From assembly GCA_016722025.1 (NCBI GenBank), contig JADKGZ010000015.1, forward strand, positions 56,468 through 120,467: a DNA stretch of 64,000 nucleotides, read 5' to 3'. Position 1 is the stretch's first letter; each line of letters begins with the position of its first letter. A program made the position numbers and the translations under genes. Shown piece by piece: positions 44,309-54,992 of this stretch. The stretch is from Acidimicrobiaceae bacterium. Lineage in GTDB: Bacteria > Actinomycetota > Acidimicrobiia > Acidimicrobiales > Ilumatobacteraceae. Under the pieces are notes generated by a model. The model did no database searches. It saw nothing but the letters and a program-made list of their open reading frames with translations, and was not told where the DNA came from.

Positions 44309-45517
44309 CTGCGCTGGTACGAGCACCTGCCGGTCCGATCGGGCGACGCGCATGGCCACCACCAACAGCAGCACGACGCCGGAACCTGCCGTCACCCAAC
44401 GCAGCCCGATGCTGTCGGCAAGGGCGCCCTGCAGCAGCGCGCCCACCGGGTACAGCACACCGAGGACGAACGAGTTCACCGCCAGCACCCGCCCACGCAG
44501 CGCATCGGGCGCCGCCTGCTGGGCGATGCCGGCGAAGGAGGTGAAGGCGTAGCCGTAGGAGAGGCCCACCAGCGCCAGCGCCGGCGCGGCCAGCCAGATG
44601 CTCGGCGCCACGCCGTATGCCACGAGCATCGGCCCCAGCGCCGCCACGGCCGCCAGCATCACGCGCGGCAGGCCGAAGCGCTGCGTGACGGTTCCCAGGG
44701 TGAACGCTGCCACCACTGCACCCACCCCCTGTGCCGTGACCAGCAGCGACGTGGCACCGGAGCCACCACCGAGCACGTTGGTGGCCATCTGTGGCACGAA
44801 CGCGATGAACGGCGACGCGATGGCGATGGTGGCCACCATCAGCACCAGCATCGAGCGCATGGCCGGCGACGAGCGGGCGAAGCGCACCCCGTCGGCCAGC
44901 GCCCCGAACACCGGTCGCCGCTCACCGGGCGGCTGATGGAAGCTGACCAACGCCACCGCCATACACACCGCGAGGTAGCTCGCCGCGTTGCACCACAACG
45001 CTGCCTGGATGCCGCCAACCGCAATCGCGAGCGCGGCGAGTGCAGGCCCGACGACGCGCCCGATGTTCCACTGTGCGTTCGACAAACCCACCGCGGCCAC
45101 CAACTGATCACGCGGCACCAATGTGGGCAGGGTGGTCTGGAACGAGGGGAAGGTGAAGGCCGACACGCAACCCGCCAGGAACGCAACCAACGCAATGCCG
45201 AGTGGTGTTGCACCGCCGGTGCCGACCCACACCGCCAAGCCGGCGGCGATGAGCCCCGACAGCACGCTGCCGGTGGCGAGCACCCGACGACGACGGAGAC
45301 GATCGGCCATCGCCGACCCCACTGGCCCGATGATCGCGCCGGGCAGGAACCCGGCGGCCGCAACCACTGCCGACCAGCTGGCCTTCCCGGTGGAGTCGGC
45401 CACGTAGTAGCCGAGCGCAACGGTCTCCATCCAGGTACCGATGTTCGACACCAAGGCGCCGCCCCACATCAGCCGGAACGGTCGCGACCGGAAGGGAGCT
45501 GACGACGGCGACGACAC
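44306..45517 (-). CDS. Major facilitator superfamily exporter
   Basis: A 403-residue, 12-helix transporter resembling the EntS/MFS_3 exporter group. FRLMWGGALVSNIGTWMETVA at the N-terminus (residues about 12-32, quoted as FRLMWGGALV + SNIGTWMETVA) and the loop motif MADRLRRRRVLATGS (motif A) are typical. GTG 45517 is chosen because TAGCGT (45526-45531) lies 8 bases before it and the added residues of the longer frame (to 45706) look non-coding. The cargo is unknown. Its TAG overlaps the ilvD promoter. Confidence 0.85.
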   Translation of the reverse strand: MSSPSSAPFRSRPFRLMWGGALVSNIGTWMETVALGYYVADSTGKASWSAVVAAAGFLPGAIIGPVGSAMADRLRRRRVLATGSVLSGLIAAGLAVWVGTGGATPLGIALVAFLAGCVSAFTFPSFQTTLPTLVPRDQLVAAVGLSNAQWNIGRVVGPALAALAIAVGGIQAALWCNAASYLAVCMAVALVSFHQPPGERRPVFGALADGVRFARSSPAMRSMLVLMVATIAIASPFIAFVPQMATNVLGGGSGATSLLVTAQGVGAVVAAFTLGTVTQRFGLPRVMLAAVAALGPMLVAYGVAPSIWLAAPALALVGLSYGYAFTSFAGIAQQAAPDALRGRVLAVNSFVLGVLYPVGALLQGALADSIGLRWVTAGSGVVLLLVVAMRVARSDRQVLVPAQ

Positions 45518-45525
45518 GTTCCACG

Positions 45526-45531
45526 ACGCTA
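45526..45531 (-). promoter_or_regulatory. -10 element of the MFS gene
   Basis: TAGCGT on the minus strand, 8 bases before GTG 45517; no SD. Confidence 0.4.
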
Positions 45532-45639
45532 CCGGTGCCGTGCTCAGCCACCGAGACCCCGCCACCAGGCCAAGGCACCTGCTCACGCAGCGTGTAGATT
45601 TTCGACGACAACAGGTGAAATCCACGGGAGGAGGCGACG

Positions 45640-48357
45640 ATGGGGCAGCGAACGGCGGGCCGGCGGCGCGCCTCGTCGCGCGTCGGGCGAGTGGGGCCCG
45701 GATCACTCGGTGCCCGGCTCCTGACGGTGCTGCTGGTGCCCATCATCGGGCTGCAGGTGTTCGCGTTTCGCGAAGTGCAGGGGCACAATCGCTCGGCGGC
45801 CTCGGCTGCGCAGGTGAGCGCTCGCGTGGCGTTGTTGCAGTACTCCGGGCAGCTGATCGTGCCGCTCTACGTCGAGCTCACTGCCACCGACGGCATCGCC
45901 CAGGGCGAACAGCTGGGCTTGTCGCGCAACGTGCTCACCGAAGCGGTCGGCCTCAACTTCATCGACATGATCAACACCGCGCGGGCCCAGCTCGATGAAA
46001 GCCTCGACGGCCTGGCGACCGCGTGGCCCGACGAGCGCCTGCCCTCAGGGGTGACCCTCGGCGAGGAGGTCGCCGAGATCCGGCTCGACCTCGCCCGAGT
46101 CCGCGCCCAGTTCGACGCGGCCGAGCAGCGTGCCAGCGACGTCACCGCCGTCTTCGCCCGCATCGTCGCGCTCGTCGATCAGATCAACTCCCAGAGCAGC
46201 ACCATCTTCGAGCAGTCGGCCACCACGCGCGAGCTTGCCGGCATCGGCGCCGAGACCGAAGAGTTCCTGCAGCTGCTCGAGTACGCCACCACCGAGCTGC
46301 GCTTCGTCACCGAGGCAGGCATCTCGGCCGGCGACAACGACCAGATCTACGGCGCCATCGTCACCTCCGGCTCCTTCCAGTCCTCGCTCGATCGCCTGCG
46401 CTCGCTGCTGGAACCACAACGGCGCGAGGCCTTCGACACGATGGTCAGCGGCGACGCGTTCGAGCGCATGGATGCCGCGCTGCCCACCTGGGTGTCCACG
46501 CTCGTGGGCCTCGGGCAGCAGGATGCCACGGTGCTCGACGACCCGGCGGCGGTCGAGCTGATGGTCGACACGGTTGTGGCCTCCTTCGATCGGCTCACCG
46601 ACCTGCAGAGCTACGGCATGACCTTCCTGCCCGAGGAGGTGCAGCGCGCCGAGGCGATCCAGGCGAGTGCCGAGCGGTCGCGGCACGATGCGATGGTCGT
46701 GATGATCGCGGCAGTCGCTGCCAGCCTGGTGCTGCTGGGCCTGGTGCTCATCTCCATCCTGCGACCGCTGCGCCGCCTCGCACGCCAATCGCAGCTGGTG
46801 GTCGACGGCGATCTGGCGCTCGCGCCGATGCGGCCCACCGGGCCCACCGACATCCGAGTGGTGATGCGCACGTTCAACGAGATGGTCACCACCTTGCGCG
46901 CGTACGACGCGCAGGTGCGCAAGCTCGCGCTGGGCGAGATGCAGATCGATCGAACGCTGCCCGGCCCGCTGGGCGACACGCTGCGGCAATCGGTGAGCCA
47001 CCTGGCCACCGTCACCTCCCGGCTGCACGCATCCGAAGCGGCCGCGAACGTGCAGGCCCGCACCGATTCGCTCACCGGGCTGTCGAACCGTTCGGCCGCA
47101 CTCGAGCACCTTGCCAAGTTGTCGGTGCAGGCACGCCTCGACAGCACCCTCAGCGCCATCGTGTTCCTCGATCTCGACGGGTTCAAGAGCATCAACGACA
47201 CGCAAGGCCACGGCGAGGGCGACCTCATCCTCGGCAAGATCGGCGCCAGGTTGAAGGAGGCCTGCCCCGACCACCTCGTGGCCCGCATCGGTGGCGACGA
47301 GTTCATCGTGCTCATCGACCGGGTCGAGGGGCAGGACGAAGCCACCGAGTTGGCGCGCTACCTGCTCGACATCGTCTCGGCGCCCTGCGCGGGCACCACC
47401 GGCCAGATGTTCACCATCTCGGCATCGGCCGGCGTGGCGTTGGTCGACGGGCACAACGATCCGCTCGACTCCATCGCCCAGGCCGACTCTGCCGTGTACC
47501 ACGCGAAGGAGCGTGGGCGCGGCCGAGTGGAGGTGTACGACGCACGTCTCGCCCGCGACATCGAAGAGCGCGCCGACATGGCCCTCACCATGCGGCAGGG
47601 AATCACCGGCAACCAGTTCAGCCTGCGCCTGCAGCCCATCATCGACATCGCCACCAAGGAGCCCGTCGGCGCCGAGGCGCTGCTGCGCTGGAACCGCCCC
47701 GGCATCGGCGAGGTGGGGCCCAACGACTTCATCCCGATCGCCGAACGAACGGGTGTCATCCTGGATCTCGACGCGTGGGTGCTCGAGCAGTCCGTCGGCA
47801 TCCTGCGCGAGTGGCAGCAACACCCGCTCACCACCGGGTTGCGAATGGCGGTCAACATCTCGGGCCGCAACATCGTCGACGGATCGCTGAGCCCACTGCT
47901 CGCCCGGCTGTGCGAGCGTGCCGAGGTCGACCCGTCTCTCATCGACCTGGAGATCACCGAGACCCACCTCGTGGCCGACGTGGCCCGCGCCAGCTCGGTG
48001 GTCGACGACCTCCGGCGGCAGGGCATCAAGGTGGCCATCGACGACTTCGGCACCGGCTACTCGTCGATGAGCTACCTGCACCAGCTGACGGTCGACACGC
48101 TGAAGATCGACCAGGTGTTCATCAACGGCATCTGCGACAGCGATCTCGATCGCACCATCGTCGAGCTGCTGTTGCGCCTCGGCGACTCGCTGGGGCTGAA
48201 GGTGGTGGCAGAAGGCGTCGACAGCGAGGACAAGCTGATCGAGCTGGCGCGGATGGGCTGCCCGATGGCGCAGGGCTTCTACATCGCGCGGCCGATGTCC
48301 ATCGCCGACGCCACCGTCTGGCTGCGCCAGCAGGTCACCCTCGCCTCGCTGCTCTGA
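45640..48357 (+). CDS. Membrane-bound GGDEF-EAL cyclic-di-GMP protein
   Basis: A 905-residue sensor. A first membrane helix (about 24-44) is followed by a large extracytoplasmic sensor region (to about 345, helical, unassigned), a second helix (about 349-369), a HAMP domain (about 372-425), GGDEF and EAL. RIGGDEF at 549-555 is the intact cyclase signature; the usual RxxD inhibitory site before it is absent. EALLR at 679-683 and DDFGTGYSS near 806 are the intact phosphodiesterase motifs. So both synthesis and breakdown of c-di-GMP are possible. The ATG has a strong SD (GGGAGGAGG). Confidence 0.93.
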   Translation: MGQRTAGRRRASSRVGRVGPGSLGARLLTVLLVPIIGLQVFAFREVQGHNRSAASAAQVSARVALLQYSGQLIVPLYVELTATDGIAQGEQLGLSRNVLTEAVGLNFIDMINTARAQLDESLDGLATAWPDERLPSGVTLGEEVAEIRLDLARVRAQFDAAEQRASDVTAVFARIVALVDQINSQSSTIFEQSATTRELAGIGAETEEFLQLLEYATTELRFVTEAGISAGDNDQIYGAIVTSGSFQSSLDRLRSLLEPQRREAFDTMVSGDAFERMDAALPTWVSTLVGLGQQDATVLDDPAAVELMVDTVVASFDRLTDLQSYGMTFLPEEVQRAEAIQASAERSRHDAMVVMIAAVAASLVLLGLVLISILRPLRRLARQSQLVVDGDLALAPMRPTGPTDIRVVMRTFNEMVTTLRAYDAQVRKLALGEMQIDRTLPGPLGDTLRQSVSHLATVTSRLHASEAAANVQARTDSLTGLSNRSAALEHLAKLSVQARLDSTLSAIVFLDLDGFKSINDTQGHGEGDLILGKIGARLKEACPDHLVARIGGDEFIVLIDRVEGQDEATELARYLLDIVSAPCAGTTGQMFTISASAGVALVDGHNDPLDSIAQADSAVYHAKERGRGRVEVYDARLARDIEERADMALTMRQGITGNQFSLRLQPIIDIATKEPVGAEALLRWNRPGIGEVGPNDFIPIAERTGVILDLDAWVLEQSVGILREWQQHPLTTGLRMAVNISGRNIVDGSLSPLLARLCERAEVDPSLIDLEITETHLVADVARASSVVDDLRRQGIKVAIDDFGTGYSSMSYLHQLTVDTLKIDQVFINGICDSDLDRTIVELLLRLGDSLGLKVVAEGVDSEDKLIELARMGCPMAQGFYIARPMSIADATVWLRQQVTLASLL

Positions 48358-48440
48358 ACCCGGGCGCGCCGCAGGCCGCAGCCCAGTTCACAGCAAGTTC
48401 CCAGGCAGCTCACAACCGCCGCCCAGGCGCGCCGCGCACC

Positions 48441-49667
48441 ATGATGCCCATGACGCTCACGGACCAGCACCTCTCGCCGTCACCGGTGAACATCGCTGCC
48501 GACCGCCCGCCGACGCAACCTCCCTCTGCGTCGCCGGCACCGCTGGTCGACATCGTGATCCCGGTGTACAACGAGGCCTCGGTGCTGGCCGCGAGCGTCA
48601 CGACGCTGCGCAACTACCTGCACGACCGGTTCCCGTTCACTTGGCGCATCACCATCGCCGACAACGCGTCCACCGACACCACCTGGCAGGTGGCGACCAC
48701 CTTGGCCCTGACGCTCGACGGTGTGCGAGCCATCCACCTCGACCAGAAGGGCCGCGGCCGGGCGTTGCGCACCGCCTGGCAGGCCAACGACGCCGCGATC
48801 GTCGCCTACATGGACGTGGATCTCTCCACCGGCCTCGACGCACTGCTGCCGCTCATCGCCCCGCTCGTGAGCGGCCACAGCGACGTGGCCATCGGTTCGC
48901 GCCTGGCCTCGGGTTCCTCCGTCGCCCGCGGCCCGCGGCGAGAGCTCATCTCGCGTACCTACAACACCATCCTGCACACGGTGTTCGGCAACGGCTTCCG
49001 CGACGCGCAGTGCGGGTTCAAGGCGGTGCGCACGCCGGTCGCCGATGTGCTGGTGCCGATGGTGCGCGACAACGAGTGGTTCTTCGACACCGAGCTGCTG
49101 CTGCTCGCCGAACGCAACGGTCTGCGGGTGCACGAGGTACCGGTCACCTGGATCGACGATCCCGACAGCCGGGTGCACGTCGCGAAGACGGCGCGCGACG
49201 ACCTGCGCGGCGTGCTGCGCCTGGTCGCCGACTTCGGCCGTGGCCACGGGCGGGCGGATCTCGGCCCGGCCGCTCGCGAACCGCTGGCCGATGACTTCGG
49301 TCGCCAGGTCGTGGTCTTCGGAAAGATCGGCGTGCTCAGCACGTTGGTCTCGCTGTTGCTGTTCTTGTGGCTGCGTGGCAGCACCGGTGCAGTGATGGCG
49401 AACTTGATCGCCGTTGGTTCGACGGCAGTTGGCAACACCTGGGCCAACCGCCGCTACACCTTCGGCTACAGGGACGCCCGCGGGCGTGGTCGCCACTACA
49501 TGGGTGGCGTGGCGATCGCGCTCGCGGGTCTTGGGCTCACCAGCCTGGCGTTGGCCAACGTCGCCGGCAGCCTGGCGCAGGTGCTCGTGCTGCTCACGGC
49601 ATGGTCGCTCACCACCGTTGCACGCTTCGCGCTGCTGCGGCGTTGGGTGTTCCGCGGCCGCGCCTGA
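48441..49667 (+). CDS. Glycosyltransferase family 2 fused to a GtrA-like membrane domain
   Basis: A 408-residue protein. A disordered N-terminal tail of about 38 residues precedes a DPM1-like GT2 domain: VDIVIPVYNEASVLAASV, then ADNASTDTTW, and the DxD-type YMDVDLSTGLD near residue 133. From about residue 290 a four-helix GtrA-like domain follows (VVVFGKIGVLSTLVSLLLFL; NLIAVGSTAVGNTWANRRYTF). Such fusions transfer sugars to polyprenyl phosphate and move them across the membrane for envelope glycan building. ATG 48441, 48444 and 48450 are all possible starts. The two-component genes follow after 6 bases. Confidence 0.88.
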   Translation: MMPMTLTDQHLSPSPVNIAADRPPTQPPSASPAPLVDIVIPVYNEASVLAASVTTLRNYLHDRFPFTWRITIADNASTDTTWQVATTLALTLDGVRAIHLDQKGRGRALRTAWQANDAAIVAYMDVDLSTGLDALLPLIAPLVSGHSDVAIGSRLASGSSVARGPRRELISRTYNTILHTVFGNGFRDAQCGFKAVRTPVADVLVPMVRDNEWFFDTELLLLAERNGLRVHEVPVTWIDDPDSRVHVAKTARDDLRGVLRLVADFGRGHGRADLGPAAREPLADDFGRQVVVFGKIGVLSTLVSLLLFLWLRGSTGAVMANLIAVGSTAVGNTWANRRYTFGYRDARGRGRHYMGGVAIALAGLGLTSLALANVAGSLAQVLVLLTAWSLTTVARFALLRRWVFRGRA

Positions 49668-49673
49668 GCAACA

Positions 49674-50396
49674 ATGACGAACGTGATCTCCACCGCGACG
49701 TCCACTGCTACGTCCCCCAGGCCGCGCGTGCTCGTCGTCGACGACGAGGACAACATCGCCTTCCTCGTCGAGTCGGCGCTGCAGCTCGACGGCATCGAGA
49801 CCACCAAGGCGGCCGACGGCCATGAGGCACTTGCACTGGTGCGTTCGTTCAACCCCCACGCCATCGTGCTCGACGTGATGATGCCGGGCCTCGACGGCTT
49901 CGAGGTGCTGCGCCGCCTGCGGAGCGACGGCGTGAAGACACCCGTGCTGTTCCTCACCGCGCGCGACGGCGTCGATGATCGCGTGCGCGGCCTCACCAGC
50001 GGTGGCGACGACTACATCGTGAAACCGTTCGCCATCGCCGAGCTGGTGGCGCGAGTGCGTGTGGCGCTGCGCCACGGTGGTACCGACACCGACGGTGCGG
50101 TGCTCTCACTCGCCGACCTGGAGCTCGACCAGCAGGCGCATCGCGTCAGCCGCGCCGGCAGCACCATCACGCTGTCGCCCACCGAGTTCAAGCTGCTGCG
50201 GTACCTGCTGTTGAACACCGGTCGCGTGCTCAGCCGCACGCAGATCCTCGACCACGTGTGGAACTACGACTTCGGCGGCGACGGCGCCGTCGTCGAGACG
50301 TACATGAGCTACCTGCGCCGCAAGATCGACACCGTCGAACCCAAGCTGCTGCACACGGTGCGCGGTGTGGGCTACTGCCTGCGGGTGGAAGCATGA
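49674..50396 (+). CDS. OmpR-type response regulator
   Basis: A 240-residue two-component regulator. The receiver domain (about 18-132) has the acidic pair in VVDDEDN, the phospho-acceptor Asp in VLDVMMPG near residue 66, and the conserved Lys in YIVKPF. The winged-helix DNA-binding domain (about 142-236) ends HTVRGVGYCLR. The start is ATG 49674 or GTG 49683. The TGA overlaps the ATG of the kinase gene, so the pair is coupled. Confidence 0.92.
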   Translation: MTNVISTATSTATSPRPRVLVVDDEDNIAFLVESALQLDGIETTKAADGHEALALVRSFNPHAIVLDVMMPGLDGFEVLRRLRSDGVKTPVLFLTARDGVDDRVRGLTSGGDDYIVKPFAIAELVARVRVALRHGGTDTDGAVLSLADLELDQQAHRVSRAGSTITLSPTEFKLLRYLLLNTGRVLSRTQILDHVWNYDFGGDGAVVETYMSYLRRKIDTVEPKLLHTVRGVGYCLRVEA

Positions 50397-51783
50397 GGCT
50401 GCGCACGCGCCTGTACGCCGGGCTCGGGGCCATCGCCGTCGCGTTCGCAATCACCGGCTACCTCGTGGCCACCACGCAGCAGCGGTACCTCACCGAACAG
50501 GTCGACCGCGAGCTGCAGAGCTCGATGCCGGTGGCGCTGGGCGTGCTGGGCAACCGACCGCTGCCCGTGCCACCGGAGGACACCGTCGCTCTCAGCAAGC
50601 TGTGGGTCGGCCACCTCACCCCCGACGGCACGCTCTCCACGGTGGTGCAAGGTCAAGACGCGGTGGAGCAGCCCGCCATCACCACGTCGATGGCCCAACA
50701 GCACGGCCGCCGCAACAACCCCGAGCCATTCACCGTCGATGGCAACGTTGGCGACGAGCGGTTCCGAGTGCTCGTGCTGGAACGCCCCGGGGCCGGCGTG
50801 ACCGGCTGGGAGGTGATCGCGCTCTCGCTGAACGACACCGACGACGCGTACCAACGGCTGTTGCTGGCGACGGGTGTGGGCGGCATCGCGGTGCTGGCCG
50901 TGATCGCGCTGATCGCGGCCTGGGTGGTGCGCCTGGGCGTGAAGCCGATCAACGAGATGACCGAGGCCGCCGACGCCATCACCGCCGGCGACGACGAGCG
51001 CCGCATGGCCGCGTACCCGGGTGGCACCGAAGCAGGCCACCTCGCGCGGGCGTTCAACACGATGCTCGACGAACGCCAGGCGGCCGACAACCGCCTGCGC
51101 CAGTTCGTGGCCGACGCATCACACGAACTGCGCACCCCACTCACCTCCATCCGCGGCTACTCCGATCTGTACCAGCAGGGCGGTCTGCTCGACAAGGCGA
51201 AGCTCGACGACGCCATGCGACGCGTCAGCAGCGAGGCCGAGCGCATGGGAGCCATCGTCAACGACCTGCTGCTGCTCACCAACCTGGATCGTGGCATGCA
51301 ACTGGCATTGGCCCCGATGGACGCATCGGAGGTGCTGCACGACGTCGTCACCGATGCTCGCGTGGTGCAACCCGATCGACCCATCACCATCGACGCACCC
51401 GAACTGTGGTGCAACGCCGATCGGCAGCGGTTGCACCAGGCGATCGCCGCCCTCGTCCACAACGCGCTTGCGCACACCGGCCCGGGGGTGGCGATCGAGG
51501 TGCAGGGCCGTGCCGAGCGCGGTGGAGTGATCCTGGAAGTGATCGATCACGGGCCGGCATGAGCCCCGAGACGGCCACTCACGCATTCGAACGGTTCTAC
51601 CGCGGCGATGCCTCGCGCGCTCGCGACAGCGGTGGCAGTGGCCTGGGCCTCGCCATCGTGCACTCCATCGTGGAGGCGCACGGCGGTCGCATCGTGCTGC
51701 ACACGGCGCCGGGTGATGGCTGCCGCTTCCGCATCGTGTTGCCGGGGCCCACCGCTGCGGTGGCTACCCCTTCTTCTGGTTGA
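50393..51783 (+). CDS. Sensor histidine kinase (frameshifted as assembled)
   Basis: Partner of the preceding regulator. Helix 1 is at residues about 7-27, then an extracytoplasmic sensor to about 155 and helix 2 about 160-182. HAMP follows, then the dimerisation domain with phospho-His244 in DASHELRTPLTSIRG, and the ATPase domain. The first frame stops at TGA 51560 right after VIDHGP; the next frame gives the rest of the G1 box (GMSPETATHAFERFYRGD) and the G2 box GGSGLGLAIV. One missing G in the CCGG at about 51553-51556 restores VIDHGPGMSP. The 3' end overlaps that of gatB by 20 bases. Confidence 0.9.
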
Positions 51784-53190
51784 GGAGCGCGGTCACGAGC
51801 TTGCCGTCGGCCTTGCCCTTGCTGGCCTTCATCACCAGGCCGACGAGCGCGCCCATCGCCTTGCCGTCGCCGCCGCAGAACTTCTGCCATGCGTCGGGGT
51901 CGGCCGCGATCGCGTCCTGCACGAAGCCTTCCAGCGCGGAGTTGTCCATCGCCTCGAAGCCCTTCGCGGCAGCGATGGCGGCGGCGTCGCCACCGTTGTT
52001 GGCCACCAGTTCGGCCAGCACCGCCTTGGCCTGAGTAGCCGTCAAGGTGCCGGCGGGCTCCAGCAGCGTGAGGGCAGCCAGGTCGGCAGCGGGCACCTGC
52101 GGCGACTCGGCGAACGCTTCCTTCACGTACACCAGCGCCCGAGCAACGCTGCCCCCTGCCTGGCCGACGGCCAGCACGAAGTCGTCCTGGCCACGTTCCA
52201 CCACGCTGGTGACGGCTTCGCTGTCGGCCGCCTGCCCGCTCGCCTCGGCGAGCCGCGCCCGGCGCGCTGCCGGCAGCATCGGCAGTGCCGCGTGCACACG
52301 GTCGATCCACTCCTGCGAGGGCACGAGGGGCACCAGGTCGGGCTCGAGGAAGTAGCGGTAGTCGTCGGCGTCCTCCTTGGTACGCAGCGTGTGCGTGCGA
52401 CCATCGCCTTCGTCCCAGTGGCGCGTCTGCTGGCGCACCACATCGCCGCTCTCGATGAGGTCGATCTGGCGCCGGGCTTCGTACTCGATGGCCCGCCCGA
52501 CGCTGCGCACGCTGTTGACGTTCTTGATCTCGCAGCGGGTGCCGAACGGCGTGCCCGGCTTGTGCACGCTGACGTTGGCGTCGACGCGCATGGAGCCTTC
52601 CTCCATCTTCGCGTCGCTGGCACCAACGGCCAGCAGGATGCTGCGCAGCTCGCTGACGTAGGCGCGGGCGTCGTCGGCACTGCGGATGTCGGGACGGCTG
52701 ACGATCTCCACCAACGGCACACCCGCACGGTTGAGGTCGATCAACGACGCCGTGGCGCCGTGCACGCGGCCACCGGAACCGCCGATGTGCGTGCTCTTGC
52801 CGGCGTCCTCCTCCATGTGCGCGCGCTCGATGCCCACGCGCACACCGTTGGGCAGGTCGAGGTGACCGTCGACGTTGAGCGGCTGGTCGTACTGCGTGAC
52901 CTGGTACGCCTTGGGCATGTCGGGGTAGAAGTAGTTCTTGCGGTGGAACGTGCACGCCTGGATGGTGCAGTTGAGCGCCGCACCGACGCGCATCGCCAGC
53001 TCGACCGCCTGCTCGTTGAGCACCGGCAGCGCGCCAGGCAGGCCGAGCGTGACGGGGTCGATGTTGGTGTTGGGTTCGTCGCCGAAGCGGTTGGGGCTGG
53101 CGCTGAACAGCTTGGTGGTGGTTGCCAGCTCGACGTGCACCTCGAGCCCGACCACCAGTTCCCAGTCGCCGGGAAGACCGTCGTAGGCAC

Positions 53191-53194
<4 letters not shown>
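51764..53194 (-). CDS. gatB: Asp-tRNA(Asn)/Glu-tRNA(Gln) amidotransferase subunit B
   Basis: A 476-residue tRNA-binding and kinase subunit of the GatCAB transamidosome. WELVVGLEVHVELATTTKLF at the start, the Zn/active region TFHRKNYFYPDMPKAYQVTQ, DLNRAGVPLVEIVSRPD and KMEEGSMRVDANVSV are diagnostic; the YqeY-like tail ends in KKG. The ATG overlaps the gatA stop. Its presence suggests tRNA-dependent Gln and/or Asn formation. Confidence 0.95.
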
Positions 53195-54632
<1,438 letters not shown>

Positions 54633-54633
<1 letters not shown>

Positions 54634-54932
54634 CAGCCTTCGCCACCGATCGGCGGCACACGGAAGCAGCCGTCCTCGGCGGCGGGCGCCGACGCCAGCA
54701 CCTCGTCGCGATCGAGGCATGGCCGCACGACGTCGGCACGGAACACGTTGACCAGCGCGAACGGCTGGGTCATGGGGGTGACCTCGGACAGATCGAGAGC
54801 ATCGACATCGGCGAAGTGCTCGAGCATGCCGTCGAGCTGCGACGTCATGCGGTCGATCTCCTCGGCGGTGACGTCGAGCCTGGCGAGCCGGGCCACCTTG
54901 GCCACATCAGCGGCAGAAATGCGTTCAGACAC
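54633..54932 (-). CDS. gatC: Asp-tRNA(Asn)/Glu-tRNA(Gln) amidotransferase subunit C
   Basis: A 99-residue linker subunit that stabilises GatA on GatB: VAKVARLARLDVTAEEIDRM at the start and SEVTPMTQP, then VFRADVVRPCLDRDEVLASA. The start is GTG 54932 with -10 TAGGCT (54941-54946) 8 bases upstream and no SD. First gene of the overlapping gatC-gatA-gatB operon. Confidence 0.94.
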
Positions 54933-54940
54933 AGTCGAGA

Positions 54941-54946
54941 AGCCTA
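54941..54946 (-). promoter_or_regulatory. -10 element of gatCAB
   Basis: TAGGCT on the minus strand, 8 bases before GTG 54932, no SD: a leaderless start for an essential operon. Confidence 0.5.
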
Positions 54947-54992
54947 CGGGCCGACGGCTGCCGGCAAGCAGGCGTTTGCGGGCAGCCGTGGG

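Noticed and set aside
46045..48081. A 678-codon minus-strand frame opposite the GGDEF-EAL gene
   Set aside because: Shadow of the GC-rich coding strand; the plus strand carries intact catalytic motifs.
51545..51565. TGA in the histidine kinase as a second selenocysteine codon
   Set aside because: The frame changes across this TGA and the position is not a Cys in kinases; a one-base deletion explains it fully.
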